A DNA stretch of 64,000 nt from Enterobacter cloacae (lineage in GTDB: Bacteria > Pseudomonadota > Gammaproteobacteria > Enterobacterales > Enterobacteriaceae). Numbering within the stretch: position 1 is the first letter of the stretch; each line of letters begins with the position of its first letter. The position numbers and the translations under genes were made by a program. The notes under the pieces are model-generated. The model was not told the origin of the DNA. It did no database searches and saw only the letters and a program-made list of their open reading frames with translations. The stretch is taken from the NCBI RefSeq assembly GCF_013375935.1, contig NZ_CP056117.1, positions 3,844,001 to 3,908,000 of the forward strand. The letters are read 5' to 3'. Positions 1 through 9,114 of this stretch are shown one piece after another.

Positions 1-778
1 TGACGGTGGCGATCATCGACCCTCCCCCTTCCCACGGCGGCATGGCCTGGAGAATGTCCTCTTTTACGTACAGCACCCCGATGCCCGTCGGGCCATAGAG
101 CTTGTGGCCCGAGAAGACGTAGAAATCGCAGTCCAGCGCCTGAACGTCTACCGCATGGTGCATAACCGCCTGCGCCCCGTCAATCAGCACCTTCGCGCCA
201 GCCTGGTGGGCCTTATCGACGATCTGCGCCACCGGGTTTTCCGTCCCCAGCACGTTTGAAACGTGGGTTACGGCCACCAGCCGCGTCCTGTCGTCCAGCA
301 GTGCATCCAGCTGCTCCAGCTGCAGCGTGCCGTCTTCGTTCAGCGGGATCGTCCGCAGCTGTGCCCCCACGCGCTCACAGAGCATCTGCCACGGCACGAT
401 GTTGGCGTGGTGCTCCATCTGGGTGATGATGATGTTGTCACCCGCACGCACCTGCGCAGTGCCCCAGCTGTTGGCCACCAGGTTGATCCCTTCGGTGGTC
501 CCGCGTACGAACACCAGCTCTTCCGCCGAACGCGCGTTGAGGAAGGCCGCCGCCTGCGTACGCACGTTTTCCATGCGCTGCGTCGCTTCGGCGCTCAGGG
601 TGTGAATACCGCGGTGCACCGCCGCATAACCGTGGCGGTAAAATTCCGCTTCCGCATCCACCACCTGGTTCGGTTTTTGCGCGCTGGCCGCACTGTCGAG
701 ATAGGCCAGCGGCAGGCCGTTTACCTCACGGGTGAGCACCGGAAAATCTGCCCGGATCTTCTCTACGGGGAACGTCAT
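1..778 (-). CDS. sufS: SufS cysteine desulfurase, C-terminal part cut by window edge
   Basis: PLP-dependent group II cysteine desulfurase that mobilises sulfur from L-cysteine for the SufBCD scaffold, normally with SufE. The ATG lies at 776-778 and overlaps the sufD stop as ATGA. About 259 residues are visible and the frame runs off the left edge, so roughly the last third, with the active-site cysteine loop, is missing. The PLP-binding lysine sits in the readable motif [11 protein letters not shown], and the cofactor region [11 protein letters not shown] is also present. It is co-oriented and translationally coupled with sufD. SufE would be expected just outside the window. The family assignment is firm. 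Confidence 0.95.
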   Translation of the reverse strand, partial: MTFPVEKIRADFPVLTREVNGLPLAYLDSAASAQKPNQVVDAEAEFYRHGYAAVHRGIHTLSAEATQRMENVRTQAAAFLNARSAEELVFVRGTTEGINLVANSWGTAQVRAGDNIIITQMEHHANIVPWQMLCERVGAQLRTIPLNEDGTLQLEQLDALLDDRTRLVAVTHVSNVLGTENPVAQIVDKAHQAGAKVLIDGAQAVMHHAVDVQALDCDFYVFSGHKLYGPTGIGVLYVKEDILQAMPPWEGGGSMIATV

Positions 779-2046
779 GCTTCGCCTCCAGGCAGACGCT
801 GGCCGATGCGGGCCAGCACCTGCTGTTTAAGTGCGCCATCGGGCAGCGCTTCCGTCAGCTCGGCCGCAAAGGCGTAAATAATCATCTTTTGCGCCGCCTG
901 CTGGTCTATTCCGCGCGAGCGCAGGTAGAACATCTGCTCATCGTCAATGCGCCCGACCGTCGCGCCATGGCTGCACTTCACGTCGTCGGCGTAGATCTCC
1001 AGCTGCGGCTTAGTGTCGACTTCCGCCAGACGCCCCAGCAGAAGGTTATTGTTGGTCATCTGCCCGTCGGTTTTGATGGCGTGCTGCGCCACGTTGATCA
1101 AACCGTTAAACACCGCACGTCCTTTGTCGCTGACGATGGTTTTGTGCAGCTGGCGGCTGTTGCAGAAACCTTTGTTGTGCTCAAGCCAGGTACGCGTGTC
1201 GCACACTTCCGATTTGACCGGCATCGCCAGGCTGTTAATGCGCAGCGTGGTGTTTTCTCCGTTCAGCCGGGTGCTGGTATTGTGGCGCAACACCGCCCCG
1301 CCGAGCAGGAAGCTGTGGCTGTACGCCGCGGCATCCTGGCCAAGCAGCACATCGTTGTGGGCAAAGTGGTGGCTGAGCGGATTCTCAAACGCCAGCTTGA
1401 TATGGTGAAGCTGAGCATTGGCGGCCACGTTCATCGTCAGGCGCGAGCCGGTGAAGTGACGGGTATCGTTAAGGCTGACGTAATGCTCGATTACCGTCGC
1501 CTCCGCCCCTTCTGCCAGCTCAAGATGATGGCGATAGTGGGCGGTGTTGATCTCGTCACCCTCAACGCCCTGCGTGATGTGCATCAGCAGCAGCGGCTTC
1601 GCCGGGCGCTGGTTACGCTTCACCCGAATATGCGTCACGCTCCTGGACAGGCTCTCGGTCAGATGCAGAAAGACCTCAGGCTGAACCGGGGCGCTCAGGC
1701 TCTGGCGCTCGTCGTTAATCTCGATATCGAACCCGCTGTCCTGCACGCTATCGCTCAGCTCGGCCCGGAACTGGCCGTCGACAAACACCAGACGCACGGC
1801 ATCCACGCTTACCGCCAGCGCGTCGCGCCTGTCAGGGCTAACCTGCGCCAGACGCGTAACAAACTCGCCGTTCAGCAGGCCGTCCAGCGGAGTATATTTC
1901 CAGTTTTCATGCTTGCGCGTAGGCAGGCCGAGACGCAGCATCTGCTGAAGATGGTGCTGAGCCTGTTCAGAACGCGATTCGCCCTGCGCTTCAAACAGCC
2001 GGTGCCACTGCTGGAGTGCATTACTGCTGTTCGGTAAGCCAGCCAT
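775..2046 (-). CDS. sufD: SufD, Fe-S scaffold complex subunit
   Basis: 423 residues, the same length as E. coli SufD. It forms the SufBC2D complex in the cytoplasm, which builds Fe-S clusters under iron starvation and oxidative stress. The C-terminal beta-helix carries the conserved motif [11 protein letters not shown], whose histidine is implicated in cluster assembly in E. coli SufD. Its start overlaps the end of sufC by 26 bases and its stop overlaps the sufS start by 4 bases, indicating tight translational coupling. No anomaly seen. Confidence 0.97.
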   Translation of the reverse strand: MAGLPNSSNALQQWHRLFEAQGESRSEQAQHHLQQMLRLGLPTRKHENWKYTPLDGLLNGEFVTRLAQVSPDRRDALAVSVDAVRLVFVDGQFRAELSDSVQDSGFDIEINDERQSLSAPVQPEVFLHLTESLSRSVTHIRVKRNQRPAKPLLLMHITQGVEGDEINTAHYRHHLELAEGAEATVIEHYVSLNDTRHFTGSRLTMNVAANAQLHHIKLAFENPLSHHFAHNDVLLGQDAAAYSHSFLLGGAVLRHNTSTRLNGENTTLRINSLAMPVKSEVCDTRTWLEHNKGFCNSRQLHKTIVSDKGRAVFNGLINVAQHAIKTDGQMTNNNLLLGRLAEVDTKPQLEIYADDVKCSHGATVGRIDDEQMFYLRSRGIDQQAAQKMIIYAFAAELTEALPDGALKQQVLARIGQRLPGGEA

Positions 2047-2767
2047 AACCCTGCTCCTCCAGTTGTTTAACCAGCGTAAAGTCGCCGGATTTCACAATGC
2101 GCCCCTGGTAAAGCACGTGGACGTAGTCGGGCTTGATGTAATCCAGAATGCGCTGATAGTGGGTGACGATAATGAATGACCGTTTGCCGTCGCGCAGGGA
2201 GTTCACCCCGTCAGCGACGATCTTCAGGGCATCGATATCCAGACCGGAGTCGGTCTCGTCGAGAATGCACAGCTCCGGCTCAAGCACCGCCATCTGGAGT
2301 ATATCGTTGCGCTTTTTCTCACCGCCGGAGAAACCCACGTTCACCGAGCGGGTCAGCAGATCTTCCGGCATTTTCAGCAGCCCGATCTTCTCTTCCATCA
2401 GGTCCTGGAAATCAAAGCGATCCAGCGCCTCCAGGCCGCGATACTTGCGCACCGCGTTCAGCGCGGTTTGCAGGAAGAACTGGTTACTGACGCCCGGAAT
2501 TTCTACCGGATACTGGAAGGCCATGAAGATCCCCTCACCGGCTCGCTCCTCCGGCGACATCTCCAGCAGATCTTTACCGTTAAACTCAACGGAGCCGTGG
2601 GTGACTTCATAATCTTCGCGTCCCGCCAGCGTCGCTGAAAGCGTGCTTTTCCCGGAGCCGTTTGGCCCCATAATGGCGTGAACTTCACCCGGCTTAACGT
2701 CAAAATTAAGGCCACGCAGGATGGCTTTTTCTTCCACGCTAACCTGTAAATCTTTAATGCTTAACAT
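2021..2767 (-). CDS. sufC: SufC, ABC-type ATPase of the Suf complex
   Basis: 248-residue soluble ABC ATPase that drives conformational change in SufB-SufD during Fe-S cluster assembly; it is not a transporter. The Walker A motif GPNGSGKST, the signature SGGEKKRNDI and the Walker B region LCILDETDSGLD are all intact. It lies 9 bases downstream of sufB and overlaps sufD by 26 bases. Length and order match the E. coli sufABCDSE operon. Confidence 0.97.
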   Translation of the reverse strand: MLSIKDLQVSVEEKAILRGLNFDVKPGEVHAIMGPNGSGKSTLSATLAGREDYEVTHGSVEFNGKDLLEMSPEERAGEGIFMAFQYPVEIPGVSNQFFLQTALNAVRKYRGLEALDRFDFQDLMEEKIGLLKMPEDLLTRSVNVGFSGGEKKRNDILQMAVLEPELCILDETDSGLDIDALKIVADGVNSLRDGKRSFIIVTHYQRILDYIKPDYVHVLYQGRIVKSGDFTLVKQLEEQGYGWLTEQQ

Positions 2768-2776
2768 GTGCTTTCC

Positions 2777-4267
2777 TTAACCGACGCTGTGTTCAAGACT
2801 AATGGCGAGGAGTTTCTGGGCTTCAACGGCAAATTCCAGCGGCAGTTCAGAGAACACGTCCTTACAGAAGCCGTTAACAATCATTGAAATCGCATCTTCT
2901 TCACTTATCCCGCGCTGCAGGCAGTAGAAAAGCTGGTCTTCACCTATGCGCGACGTGGTGGCCTCGTGCTCAAGCTGGGCGCTGTTGTTGCGGCACTCGA
3001 CGTACGGGAAGGTATGCGCCCCGCAGTCGGCACCAATCAGCATCGAGTCGCACTGGGTGAAGTTACGCGCGTTGGTGGCCGTCGGCATAATTTTCACCAG
3101 CCCGCGATAGCTGTTCTGGCTGTGCCCGGCGGAGATACCTTTGGAGATGATGGTCGATTTGGTGTTTTTACCAATGTGGATCATCTTGGTGCCGGTATCG
3201 GCCTGCTGATGTCCGCTGGTCAGGGCCACGGAGTAAAACTCACCGATGGAGTTATCCCCGCGCAGAATGCAGCTCGGGTATTTCCAGGTAATGGCGGAGC
3301 CGGTTTCTGACTGCGTCCAGGACATCTTGCTGTTTTCGCCTTCGCACAGCGCGCGCTTGGTGACGAAGTTCAGGATCCCGCCGGTATTGCCGTCGCCCGG
3401 GAACCAGTTCTGCACCGTGGAGTATTTCACTTCCGCGTCTTTATGGATGATGACTTCCACCACCGCCGCGTGCAGCTGGTAGCTGTCGCGTACCGGCGCG
3501 GAACAGCCTTCAATGTAGCTGACGTAGCTGCCTTCGTCCGCCACCAGAATGGTGCGTTCAAACTGGCCGGTTTTTTCCGCGTTGATGCGGAAATAGGTCG
3601 ATAGCTCCATCGGGCAGCGCACCCCTTTCGGCACGTAGATAAAGGTGCCGTCTGAGGCTACCGCCGCGTTGAGCGCCGCAAAGAAGTTGTCGTTACTCGG
3701 TACCACGGTGCCGATATACTTTTTCACCAGCTCCGGGTGGTCGTGAATGGCTTCGCCGAAGGAGCAGAAAATGATCCCCTGCTCCGCCAGCTTTTCACGG
3801 TAGGTCGTTGCCACCGATACGGAGTCAAAGATGGCATCCACCGCCACCTCTTTACCCTCACGCACGGGCACGCCGAGCTGGTTAAACGCCTCTTCCACCT
3901 CTTTGCTCAGGAAGCTGTTATCCGCGCCCGTTTGCTGTACCGCACCGGGCTGCGACGCGCAGGTGTCATCACAGCTGCCGCAGGATGGCGCGGAGTAATA
4001 GCTGTAATCCTGATAGTTCAGCTTGTCATAGTGCGCCTTAAGCCAGTGTGGTTCGTCCATCTCCAGCCAGGCGCGGAAGGCGCTGAGGCGAAATTCCAGC
4101 ATCCACTCCGGCTCGTTACGCTTGGCCGAAATGGCGCGCACGACGTCTTCATTGATGCCTTTCGCCAGCTCGTCGGTTTGCAGCTGCGTGAAGAAACCCT
4201 CTTTATAGTTGAGGTGTCCGCCGCTCCAGGTGTTTACATCACTCGTTGCTTCAGTATTACGAGACAT
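2777..4267 (-). CDS. sufB: SufB, Fe-S scaffold subunit
   Basis: The start is placed at the ATG at 4265-4267 ([10 protein letters not shown]), giving 496 residues against 495 in E. coli; an upstream in-frame ATG at 4306 would overlap sufA and lacks family support. SufB is the subunit on which the nascent cluster is assembled. The conserved segment [11 protein letters not shown] contains the cysteine considered the sulfur acceptor or cluster ligand, and the following [17 protein letters not shown] contains the conserved glutamate. It lies 8 bases after sufA in the same operon. Confidence 0.97.
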   Translation of the reverse strand: MSRNTEATSDVNTWSGGHLNYKEGFFTQLQTDELAKGINEDVVRAISAKRNEPEWMLEFRLSAFRAWLEMDEPHWLKAHYDKLNYQDYSYYSAPSCGSCDDTCASQPGAVQQTGADNSFLSKEVEEAFNQLGVPVREGKEVAVDAIFDSVSVATTYREKLAEQGIIFCSFGEAIHDHPELVKKYIGTVVPSNDNFFAALNAAVASDGTFIYVPKGVRCPMELSTYFRINAEKTGQFERTILVADEGSYVSYIEGCSAPVRDSYQLHAAVVEVIIHKDAEVKYSTVQNWFPGDGNTGGILNFVTKRALCEGENSKMSWTQSETGSAITWKYPSCILRGDNSIGEFYSVALTSGHQQADTGTKMIHIGKNTKSTIISKGISAGHSQNSYRGLVKIMPTATNARNFTQCDSMLIGADCGAHTFPYVECRNNSAQLEHEATTSRIGEDQLFYCLQRGISEEDAISMIVNGFCKDVFSELPLEFAVEAQKLLAISLEHSVG

Positions 4268-4275
4268 AGTACCGC

Positions 4276-4644
4276 CTATACCCCAAAGCTTTCGCCGCAG
4301 CCGCATTCGTTCTGGGCTTTCGGGTTATGAAATTTGAATAACTGGTTTAAACCTTCCCGAACGTAATCGACTTCAGTTCCGTCGATAAACGGCATGGCCT
4401 GAAGCGCGACGTAGAGTTTTGCTCCGTCGGTTTCAAAGACCAGGTCATCTTTTTCGGGCTCGGTAACGGTGTCCAGCACGTAGCCAAAGCCCGCGCAGCC
4501 GGTCTGCTTAACGCCCAGGCGCACGCCGAGGATATCGGGGTTTTTCCCCACCAGCTCGTGTATGTGGGCCGCTGCCGCAGGCGTGAGCGTTAAGCCACGC
4601 CAGGCGAAATCGGCCGGATTGAAGGTTTCTGAATGCAGTTCCAT
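4276..4644 (-). CDS. sufA: SufA, A-type Fe-S carrier
   Basis: 122-residue A-type carrier that accepts clusters from SufBCD and passes them to apo-proteins. The three family cysteines are present, one in GCAGFGYVL and two in the C-terminal [10 protein letters not shown]. It is the first gene of the suf operon. About 320 bases of non-coding DNA upstream carry the recognisable control sites listed separately. Start ATG at 4642-4644. Confidence 0.97.
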   Translation of the reverse strand: MELHSETFNPADFAWRGLTLTPAAAAHIHELVGKNPDILGVRLGVKQTGCAGFGYVLDTVTEPEKDDLVFETDGAKLYVALQAMPFIDGTEVDYVREGLNQLFKFHNPKAQNECGCGESFGV

Positions 4645-4688
4645 AGGTCCACCTCATCTGATAAGCCACCAGGGCATAACACCATGTT

Positions 4689-4707
4689 AGTGATAACGAT
4701 TATCACT
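4689..4707. promoter_or_regulatory. Fur box upstream of sufA
   Basis: The 19-base dyad AGTGATAACGATTATCACT closely matches the Fur consensus (GATAAT repeats around an inverted centre). It lies about 45 bases upstream of the sufA ATG. Fur repression of suf is established in E. coli. Confidence 0.85.
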
Positions 4708-4712
4708 TCAAC

Positions 4713-4728
4713 CCCCTGCGAGCAGGGG
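4713..4728. promoter_or_regulatory. GC-rich dyad, possible IscR site, in the suf promoter
   Basis: Perfect 7-base inverted repeat CCCCTGC-GA-GCAGGGG immediately next to the Fur box. E. coli suf has an apo-IscR site overlapping the Fur site, so IscR is the natural candidate. The match to the IscR type 2 consensus was not scored, so the assignment is inference. Confidence 0.45.
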
Positions 4729-4811
4729 CTTTGGGCTAAACCGCCCTTTTTGGCTACTTTCATTAAGCATAGACCCTGTGACGGGATGCGGATGGGATGG
4801 TTATATTTGTT

Positions 4812-4824
4812 CAATGCATTGATA
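4812..4824 (-). promoter_or_regulatory. IHF binding site upstream of sufA
   Basis: On the minus strand TATCAATGCATTG is a full match to the IHF consensus WATCAANNNNTTR. It lies between the proximal Fur region and the distal OxyR-like site, the arrangement known for E. coli suf, where IHF bends DNA to bring OxyR to the promoter. The overlapping octamer AATGCATT recurs at 4813, 4828 and 4874. Confidence 0.7.
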
Positions 4825-4881
4825 AATAATGCATTTCATCAGAAAGATCGTGGCGTGGCAGGCAAAAAGAAAAAATGCATT

Positions 4882-4917
4882 GAAAATACCTATTTTTGAG
4901 ATAGATATTGTTCAGGA
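4882..4917. promoter_or_regulatory. OxyR-like site, distal suf control region
   Basis: Contains CTAT-N7-ATAG (CTATTTTTGAGATAG), the centre of the OxyR motif ATAGnTnnnAnCTAT-N7-ATAGnTnnnAnCTAT. The left half keeps most consensus positions and the right half is weaker. The distance of about 240-270 bases from the sufA start agrees with the far-upstream OxyR site of E. coli suf. Confidence 0.55.
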
Positions 4918-4936
4918 CTGAAGAAGGAAATGCTTA

Positions 4937-4963
4937 AACAAAAAAGGCCCTGACGGACCCCCT
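4937..4963 (-). terminator. Rho-independent terminator of bluR
   Basis: On the minus strand GGTCC-GTCA-GGGCC forms a stem (one G-U pair) followed by TTTTTTG. It begins 5 bases after the bluR stop. Confidence 0.7.
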
Positions 4964-4967
4964 TAAT

Positions 4968-5696
4968 TTAGTGGTGGAACGATACCGCAAAGCCCTGTTC
5001 ACGCCAGTGGTCGAGCTGTTCCTGCTGGCGAGGCGTCGGCGCTTTACCTGTCCAGACGAAGATTTTTTGCCCCGGGAAGAGTTCCGGGCGCGGAGAATCA
5101 ATCGGTTCAGCCAGTACGTCAATGTGCCAGCCTTTACCCGCAAGACGCGCCGCTTCCAGCCACAGGTGCGTACGGTCGTCGCATTCCCACCCTACCAGCA
5201 GCGCGTCTTTACCCGCTTTTTTTCGCGCGTCCAGCAGGCTTGTGACGGCAAATTCGATCAGGACGCCGTCGAGCAGGCTCGCCATATGGCGCACCGTATT
5301 CTGATCCTGGTTCATTCGCTGTCGTACCGGGGTAATGATGTTATCGATCAGGGCGTCCATCGCATGGTCGCGGCGGAACTCGCCAATTTTGGCGCGCAGC
5401 TTTGCCGGGCTGGCATAGCGCAGAACGGTCAACATCTCTTCCTGGAAGGATGCCCAGTTCCCCTGCGTCATCACTTCTTTATTTTCAAGAAGGGCTTTTA
5501 CTTTGCCGACCGAAATGCCCGTTTTCATCAGGCGTTTGATCTCTTCGATACGCAGGATATCCTCATCGTCAAACTGACGATGACCCCCTTCGCTGCGCTG
5601 CGGCTTCAACAATCCATAACGGCGCTGCCAGGCACGCAGCGTAACGGGGTTGATACCGCATCGTTCGGCCACTTCGCCGATACTGTAATAGGCCAT
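4968..5696 (-). CDS. bluR: BluR, MerR-family repressor of the ycgZ-ymgA-ariR genes
   Basis: The start is set at ATG 5694-5696 ([14 protein letters not shown]), giving 242 residues against 243 in E. coli BluR (YcgE); in-frame codons extend the reading frame to 5756 but run through the operator-like dyad. The N-terminal MerR helix-turn-helix ([20 protein letters not shown]) is followed by the arm [15 protein letters not shown] and a C-terminal cobalamin-domain-like region (ending near [15 protein letters not shown]). In E. coli BluR represses ycgZ-ymgABC and is released by light-activated BluF. Here bluF lies just upstream on the same strand and the target genes are divergent, as in E. coli, but the whole module sits next to suf. 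Confidence 0.93.
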   Translation of the reverse strand: MAYYSIGEVAERCGINPVTLRAWQRRYGLLKPQRSEGGHRQFDDEDILRIEEIKRLMKTGISVGKVKALLENKEVMTQGNWASFQEEMLTVLRYASPAKLRAKIGEFRRDHAMDALIDNIITPVRQRMNQDQNTVRHMASLLDGVLIEFAVTSLLDARKKAGKDALLVGWECDDRTHLWLEAARLAGKGWHIDVLAEPIDSPRPELFPGQKIFVWTGKAPTPRQQEQLDHWREQGFAVSFHH

Positions 5697-5748
5697 TAAC
5701 TCCCTCACGCTCAATACTTCCATACCTAACCTAACCAACCTTATCAGA

Positions 5749-5769
5749 TTGTACAAACCATTTGTATAA
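5749..5769. promoter_or_regulatory. BluR-box-like dyad upstream of bluR
   Basis: TTGTACAAA-CCA-TTTGTATAA is a 9-base inverted repeat with one mismatch, about 53 bases before the bluR start. It shares TTGTACA half-sites with the dyads before bluF and ycgZ. This suggests autoregulation, which is inference. Confidence 0.6.
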
Positions 5770-5790
5770 CTAACTCCTCGTTCTGAGCAA

Positions 5791-5815
5791 GTGAATGGCT
5801 CAATGAGCCATTCAC
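5791..5815. terminator. Hairpin between bluF and bluR, probable terminator
   Basis: Perfect 11-base stem GTGAATGGCTC-AAT-GAGCCATTCAC, 69 bases past the bluF stop. There is no strong T tract on either side, so it may be a weak terminator or a processing or regulatory hairpin. Confidence 0.5.
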
Positions 5816-5883
5816 TCGTTAATATATTGTTGTATAAATTTTGCCGTACGTACAGGTAACTCTTGCGGGTTCAGTACAAGTTT

Positions 5884-7105
5884 TTAAAAATCGAACTTTT
5901 TCTCAGGCCACGCAATCGCCGGAATACCGCCAATGCGCGGGCTGGCAAACAGGTGTCCCTGGAACTGAGAAATCCCGGCAGACTCCAGCCACATCCACTC
6001 TTCCGCCAGCTCGACGCCTACGGCACAGAACTGGATCTCCAGCGAGGCGCAGCACTTGATTATCGCCTGCACGATGGCCTGACGCGGGCCGCTCTTGTGT
6101 ACGTTAGCGATTAAATCACGATTAATCTTAATTCTGTCCGGCTGGAACTCGGCAAGCAGCTGTAGCCCGGCAAATCCGGCCCCAAAGTGATCGATGGCCA
6201 CGCTGATGCCGGCGCTTTTGAGCTGCCGGACCGCACTGGTAAACTCTTCGAAACGCGAGATCGCCTCACGCTCGGTAAATTCGACCACAATCTGCTCCGG
6301 CACAAATCCGTTCGCCTCGATTGCCGTAAGTAAAAAATCCACGGCACCGGGAACGTTCACCAGCGTCATCGGCAGCAGGTTGATGCACAGCGTTTGATCC
6401 TGCAAGCCCAGCGCGCTGGCCATCGACAGCGCCACCTGCTTGCTTTTCAGATCCGAGTCGTACAGCGCCTCGCTCGACTGGTTAGCAAAGTAAGCTTCAG
6501 GGGAATCACCGTCAGGCGTGCGGATCAGCGCTTCCCAGGACACCACCTGCTGCATAAAGGGATCGACGATAGGCTGGAACGCGAAGCTACACTCCGCCCC
6601 CCTTTGGCACGACCGCGGGCTGGGACGACAGCGCCGTCTCTTCGCTGACAAAATCCCAGGAGTCTGCCGGAGGCAGCTCAAAATAGTTCGCTTTTTCAGT
6701 CGCCTCAACGAACGTGCGGAAAAACTGCAGGGCACGGTCGTTGTAGGTCAGCTGATACTTTGTCGTGCCTTTATCAAGCACCTGTTGCAGCACTTCGTCC
6801 GTGTCGTACTGACGAAGGTCAAAAAGCTCCATACCGGCGTTGCCAAACCGTCGTAAGGGGCCGTGATCGCTCAGCAGCTCGACCACGTTGTGGTGTCGCG
6901 GATCCTGGCAGATGAGCTGATAGATTTCCCTGACGTTTTCAGCGGGCCCTTCCAGTAACTGGAAAAAGTGGGTGCCGTTAAACAGCAAAATCCCCGTCAC
7001 ATCGAACTGGCGATTTCTACAATTTGCAGCAGCTACCATGTCCTCCAGCGCTTTCACTGGAACGTCCTCGCAGATATGGCTGCGGTAAATGATGGTCGTT
7101 AGCAT
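5884..7105 (-). pseudogene. bluF: bluF, BLUF-EAL blue-light anti-repressor, split by one frameshift
   Basis: Two frames together encode the E. coli BluF (YcgF) architecture. Frame one starts at ATG 7103-7105 (MLTTIIYRSH) with the BLUF flavin photoreceptor domain (DVTGILLFNGTHFFQLLEG) and stops near 6587. Frame two, up to the stop at 5884, encodes the EAL-like domain. The break is at a run of six C at 6597-6602 (six G in the coding sense); removing one G joins the frames as PKGAECSFAFQ and gives about 406 residues against 403 in E. coli. The EAL domain keeps SWEALIR but has VVEFTERE and IDHFGAGFAG in place of catalytic motifs, so it is probably a non-catalytic domain that binds BluR. It may be a sequencing error, a true mutation or a slippery tract. 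Confidence 0.85.
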
Positions 7106-7232
7106 GCTAATCCTGAAGATAGAGGGGGTGACCACGAAGCTCGTGGATAGCGCTCTGTTATAGCATATTTATTGCCCAACAAATAATTTACATCTCAATG
7201 AGTTAAACAGCATCCAGGTAACATTTGGCAGT

Positions 7233-7268
7233 TTGTACAACTCCAGGTCTCCGCTTCGGATTGTACAA
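7233..7268. promoter_or_regulatory. Paired TTGTACAA elements upstream of bluF
   Basis: Two identical palindromic octamers TTGTACAA at 7233-7240 and 7261-7268, 28 bases apart start to start. They resemble the half-sites of the BluR-like dyads at 5749 and 7359 and lie in the bluF/ycgZ divergent promoter. Confidence 0.5.
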
Positions 7269-7358
7269 TATATTCTCGGGTAGACGCTTAAAATTATCTA
7301 GAAGCAAGACATTGATAAATAAAGAGTTTATAAAATATATTATAAAATGTTTAAAAAA

Positions 7359-7378
7359 TTGTACATTTTAAATGTACA
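7359..7378. promoter_or_regulatory. BluR operator of ycgZ
   Basis: TGTACATTT-T-AAATGTACA (7360-7378) is a perfect 9-base inverted repeat, about 65 bases before the ycgZ start, followed by AT-rich DNA with -10-like elements near 7391-7400. A MerR-type dyad here fits known BluR repression of ycgZ in E. coli. Confidence 0.75.
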
Positions 7379-7443
7379 GATTTGAAAATTATGTATACCT
7401 TAAATGTAACGTTACTGATTACAGATTTTTACAGGAGCGAAAC

Positions 7444-7683
7444 ATGCACCAGAATGGTTACGTCGCAGACTCAGCAGCAGCCATTGCGCAGTACTTCGAA
7501 AAAGCCGCGCTGCCAACCCAGCAGGAAACGCTGGGTCAGGTTGTTGTTGAAATTCTTAGCGACGGGCGGAATCTCAACCGCAAATCGCTCTGCACCAAAC
7601 TTTTGAGCCGACTCGAAAAGGCCGATGGCCCGGAAGAGGAACAACATTATCACATGCTGCTCGGTCTGCTGTTCGAACGTTAA
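7444..7683 (+). CDS. ycgZ: YcgZ, small BluR-controlled connector protein
   Basis: 79 residues with strong resemblance to E. coli YcgZ (TQQETLG, EILSDGRNLNRKSLC). The start at ATG 7444 follows ACAGGAGCGAAAC, a good ribosome binding site; an upstream in-frame start at 7372 would lie inside the operator. In E. coli YcgZ, YmgA and AriR act through the RcsC/RcsD phosphorelay to raise colanic acid and lower curli. First gene of the three-gene operon ycgZ-ymgA-ariR. Confidence 0.92.
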   Translation: MHQNGYVADSAAAIAQYFEKAALPTQQETLGQVVVEILSDGRNLNRKSLCTKLLSRLEKADGPEEEQHYHMLLGLLFER

Positions 7684-7687
7684 TGTT

Positions 7688-8008
7688 ATGAACAGCACAG
7701 ACGCAGACAAACTTATCGACCTGCTTATTGGAGAAGCCGTTCTTTCACTTCTGAAGGAGCGAGGATCCGTGACGTCCGGTGGGTTGATTGAGCGGCTGCG
7801 CGACATGCAGACATATGAAACGGATCCCCGGCGGCGGGAGACGCTGGCGACGGTAATAGCTGAAATCAGCTCAGACACGGTCGCTTTTAAAGGTCGCAGA
7901 ACCGCGCAAGGACGAACAGAGAGAGAGGGAACTCTCCAGTCTAAACAAGACAATGTAGTGCCCTTATTTGGTAATGGAAAACCGTCCGATTCCAAAAAGA
8001 TACATTGA
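7688..8008 (+). CDS. ymgA: YmgA-like biofilm connector protein
   Basis: 106 residues from ATG 7688, only 4 bases after ycgZ. It aligns by eye with E. coli YmgA at the N-terminal helical part (GEAVLSLLKERGS) and the C-terminal KKIH, with a longer low-complexity middle. YcgZ, YmgA and AriR share a fold of short helices and are BluR targets that feed the Rcs phosphorelay. Less conserved than its neighbours. Confidence 0.8.
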   Translation: MNSTDADKLIDLLIGEAVLSLLKERGSVTSGGLIERLRDMQTYETDPRRRETLATVIAEISSDTVAFKGRRTAQGRTEREGTLQSKQDNVVPLFGNGKPSDSKKIH

Positions 8009-8037
8009 CTTCTACTTCACAGCTACGGTGAGAACAA

Positions 8038-8316
8038 ATGAGACAAAATATTCAGCTTCAACCCGAATACCATTCCGCCTTTTTAGATAGCGCGTTGTCG
8101 GAATATTTCCGCCACGCCGGCGATCGCTTTGCTGAAGAATCTGCCATTTTTTCAACTGCGGTACGTTGTGTTCTCGCCTCCGAAGGTCATCTGACCAACA
8201 AGGCGATCATCCTCTGGCTGATCCAGACGCTGGAAACTACCGATGATGTCGTTAAGGCGGACGTGATCCGTAAGACGCTGGAAATCGTTGTCGGCTATAC
8301 CATGGACGATCTGTAA
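8038..8316 (+). CDS. ariR: AriR (YmgB), regulator of acid resistance and biofilm
   Basis: 92 residues. The C-terminal half (LIQTLETTDDVVKADVIRKT) is nearly identical to E. coli AriR, a small dimeric helical protein linked to biofilm and acid resistance through Rcs signalling. ATG 8038 follows CGGTGAGAACAA. Last gene of the operon, with a terminator 34 bases downstream. No ymgC homologue follows. Confidence 0.92.
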   Translation: MRQNIQLQPEYHSAFLDSALSEYFRHAGDRFAEESAIFSTAVRCVLASEGHLTNKAIILWLIQTLETTDDVVKADVIRKTLEIVVGYTMDDL

Positions 8317-8348
8317 TTATCCCGCCTGGTTACTGATACCACATTCTG

Positions 8349-8374
8349 AAGGCTCGCACAGCGAGCCTCTTGTT
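8349..8374 (+). terminator. Terminator after ariR
   Basis: GGCTCGC-ACA-GCGAGCC stem (8351-8367) followed by TCTTGTT. Confidence 0.75.
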
Positions 8375-8432
8375 CTGACCACACATCATAGCCGCATAGC
8401 TCAGCAAAAGCGCAGGCGTTTCAGCCCCCCCA

Positions 8433-9074
8433 TCAGGCCCGATTATTTTCCAGATAATCACGAAGCAGGTTCGGACGGCTCTTTTTCTCCATCATCCGTC
8501 TCAGCAATACCACCAGCCCGAAATCACTTCGCAGGTTAAACTTCTGCATCATCATATATTTGTGGGTAAAGACCGTTTTGTCGCTCATCTTTAGCGCGCT
8601 TGCGGTTTGCACAACCGAAAGCCCCCGGTAAAAATTCACCATAATACGAATCTGCTGCCGGGATAAATCCTTATGCCTGCACTCAAAGCAGGATTTTTTA
8701 CTCCAGGCGTAGTCCGGTAACTGCGTCCTGAACCAGGCGATAAACAGAGCGCCGCAAATACGATCGAGCGATGCCCGGCGGGGAATGAAAATGATGTCCT
8801 GAAAGCAGGAGGGCAACGCGGTAAATCGCAGCTCATCGTCGACCATCCCAATCACAATCCCCTTTTGCCGGGACAGCAGCTCTGGAAAACAGGTCAGCGT
8901 CTCACCCTGGCATAATGAAAGGACGATGATATCGGCCTGGCTGACGTTGTCATGAGTCAGGTCGAGGCTAAAGCGGATACGATGATGAAAGTTATGCGCA
9001 AAAAAATCTTCGAAAAAATACCGTAGCCCCGCCTGGAAAAACAGATCGGTTTCCTGAATCAGAATCGTTAACAT
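8433..9074 (-). CDS. LuxR-type transcriptional regulator, last gene of the fimbrial cluster
   Basis: 213 residues with a C-terminal LuxR/FixJ-type helix-turn-helix (LSRQQIRIMVNFYRGLSVVQ then SDKTVFTHKYMMMQK). The N-terminal part resembles a degenerate receiver-like domain (ADIIVLSLCQG) without an obvious phosphorylation-site context. It starts 40 bases after the minor pilin gene on the same strand, so it is probably co-transcribed. Regulators of this type (FimW, BglJ/RcsA-like) accompany fimbrial operons in other Enterobacteriaceae. The target and any partner, for example RcsB, are not shown by the sequence. Confidence 0.75.
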   Translation of the reverse strand: MLTILIQETDLFFQAGLRYFFEDFFAHNFHHRIRFSLDLTHDNVSQADIIVLSLCQGETLTCFPELLSRQKGIVIGMVDDELRFTALPSCFQDIIFIPRRASLDRICGALFIAWFRTQLPDYAWSKKSCFECRHKDLSRQQIRIMVNFYRGLSVVQTASALKMSDKTVFTHKYMMMQKFNLRSDFGLVVLLRRMMEKKSRPNLLRDYLENNRA

Positions 9075-9114
9075 CGTTGATACCCACGTCTTTTATGAAG
9101 GCTATTTACCGGCC

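Noticed and set aside
889..2037. 382-residue open frame opposite sufD
   Set aside because: Antisense shadow of sufD with no ribosome binding site or recognisable domain.
4590..4814. Small frame across the suf promoter
   Set aside because: Overlaps the sufA start and the Fur site; no ribosome binding site or homology.
4813..4881. AATGCATT octamers as a CRISPR-like or iteron array
   Set aside because: Only three copies with irregular spacing, and one is part of a consensus IHF site.
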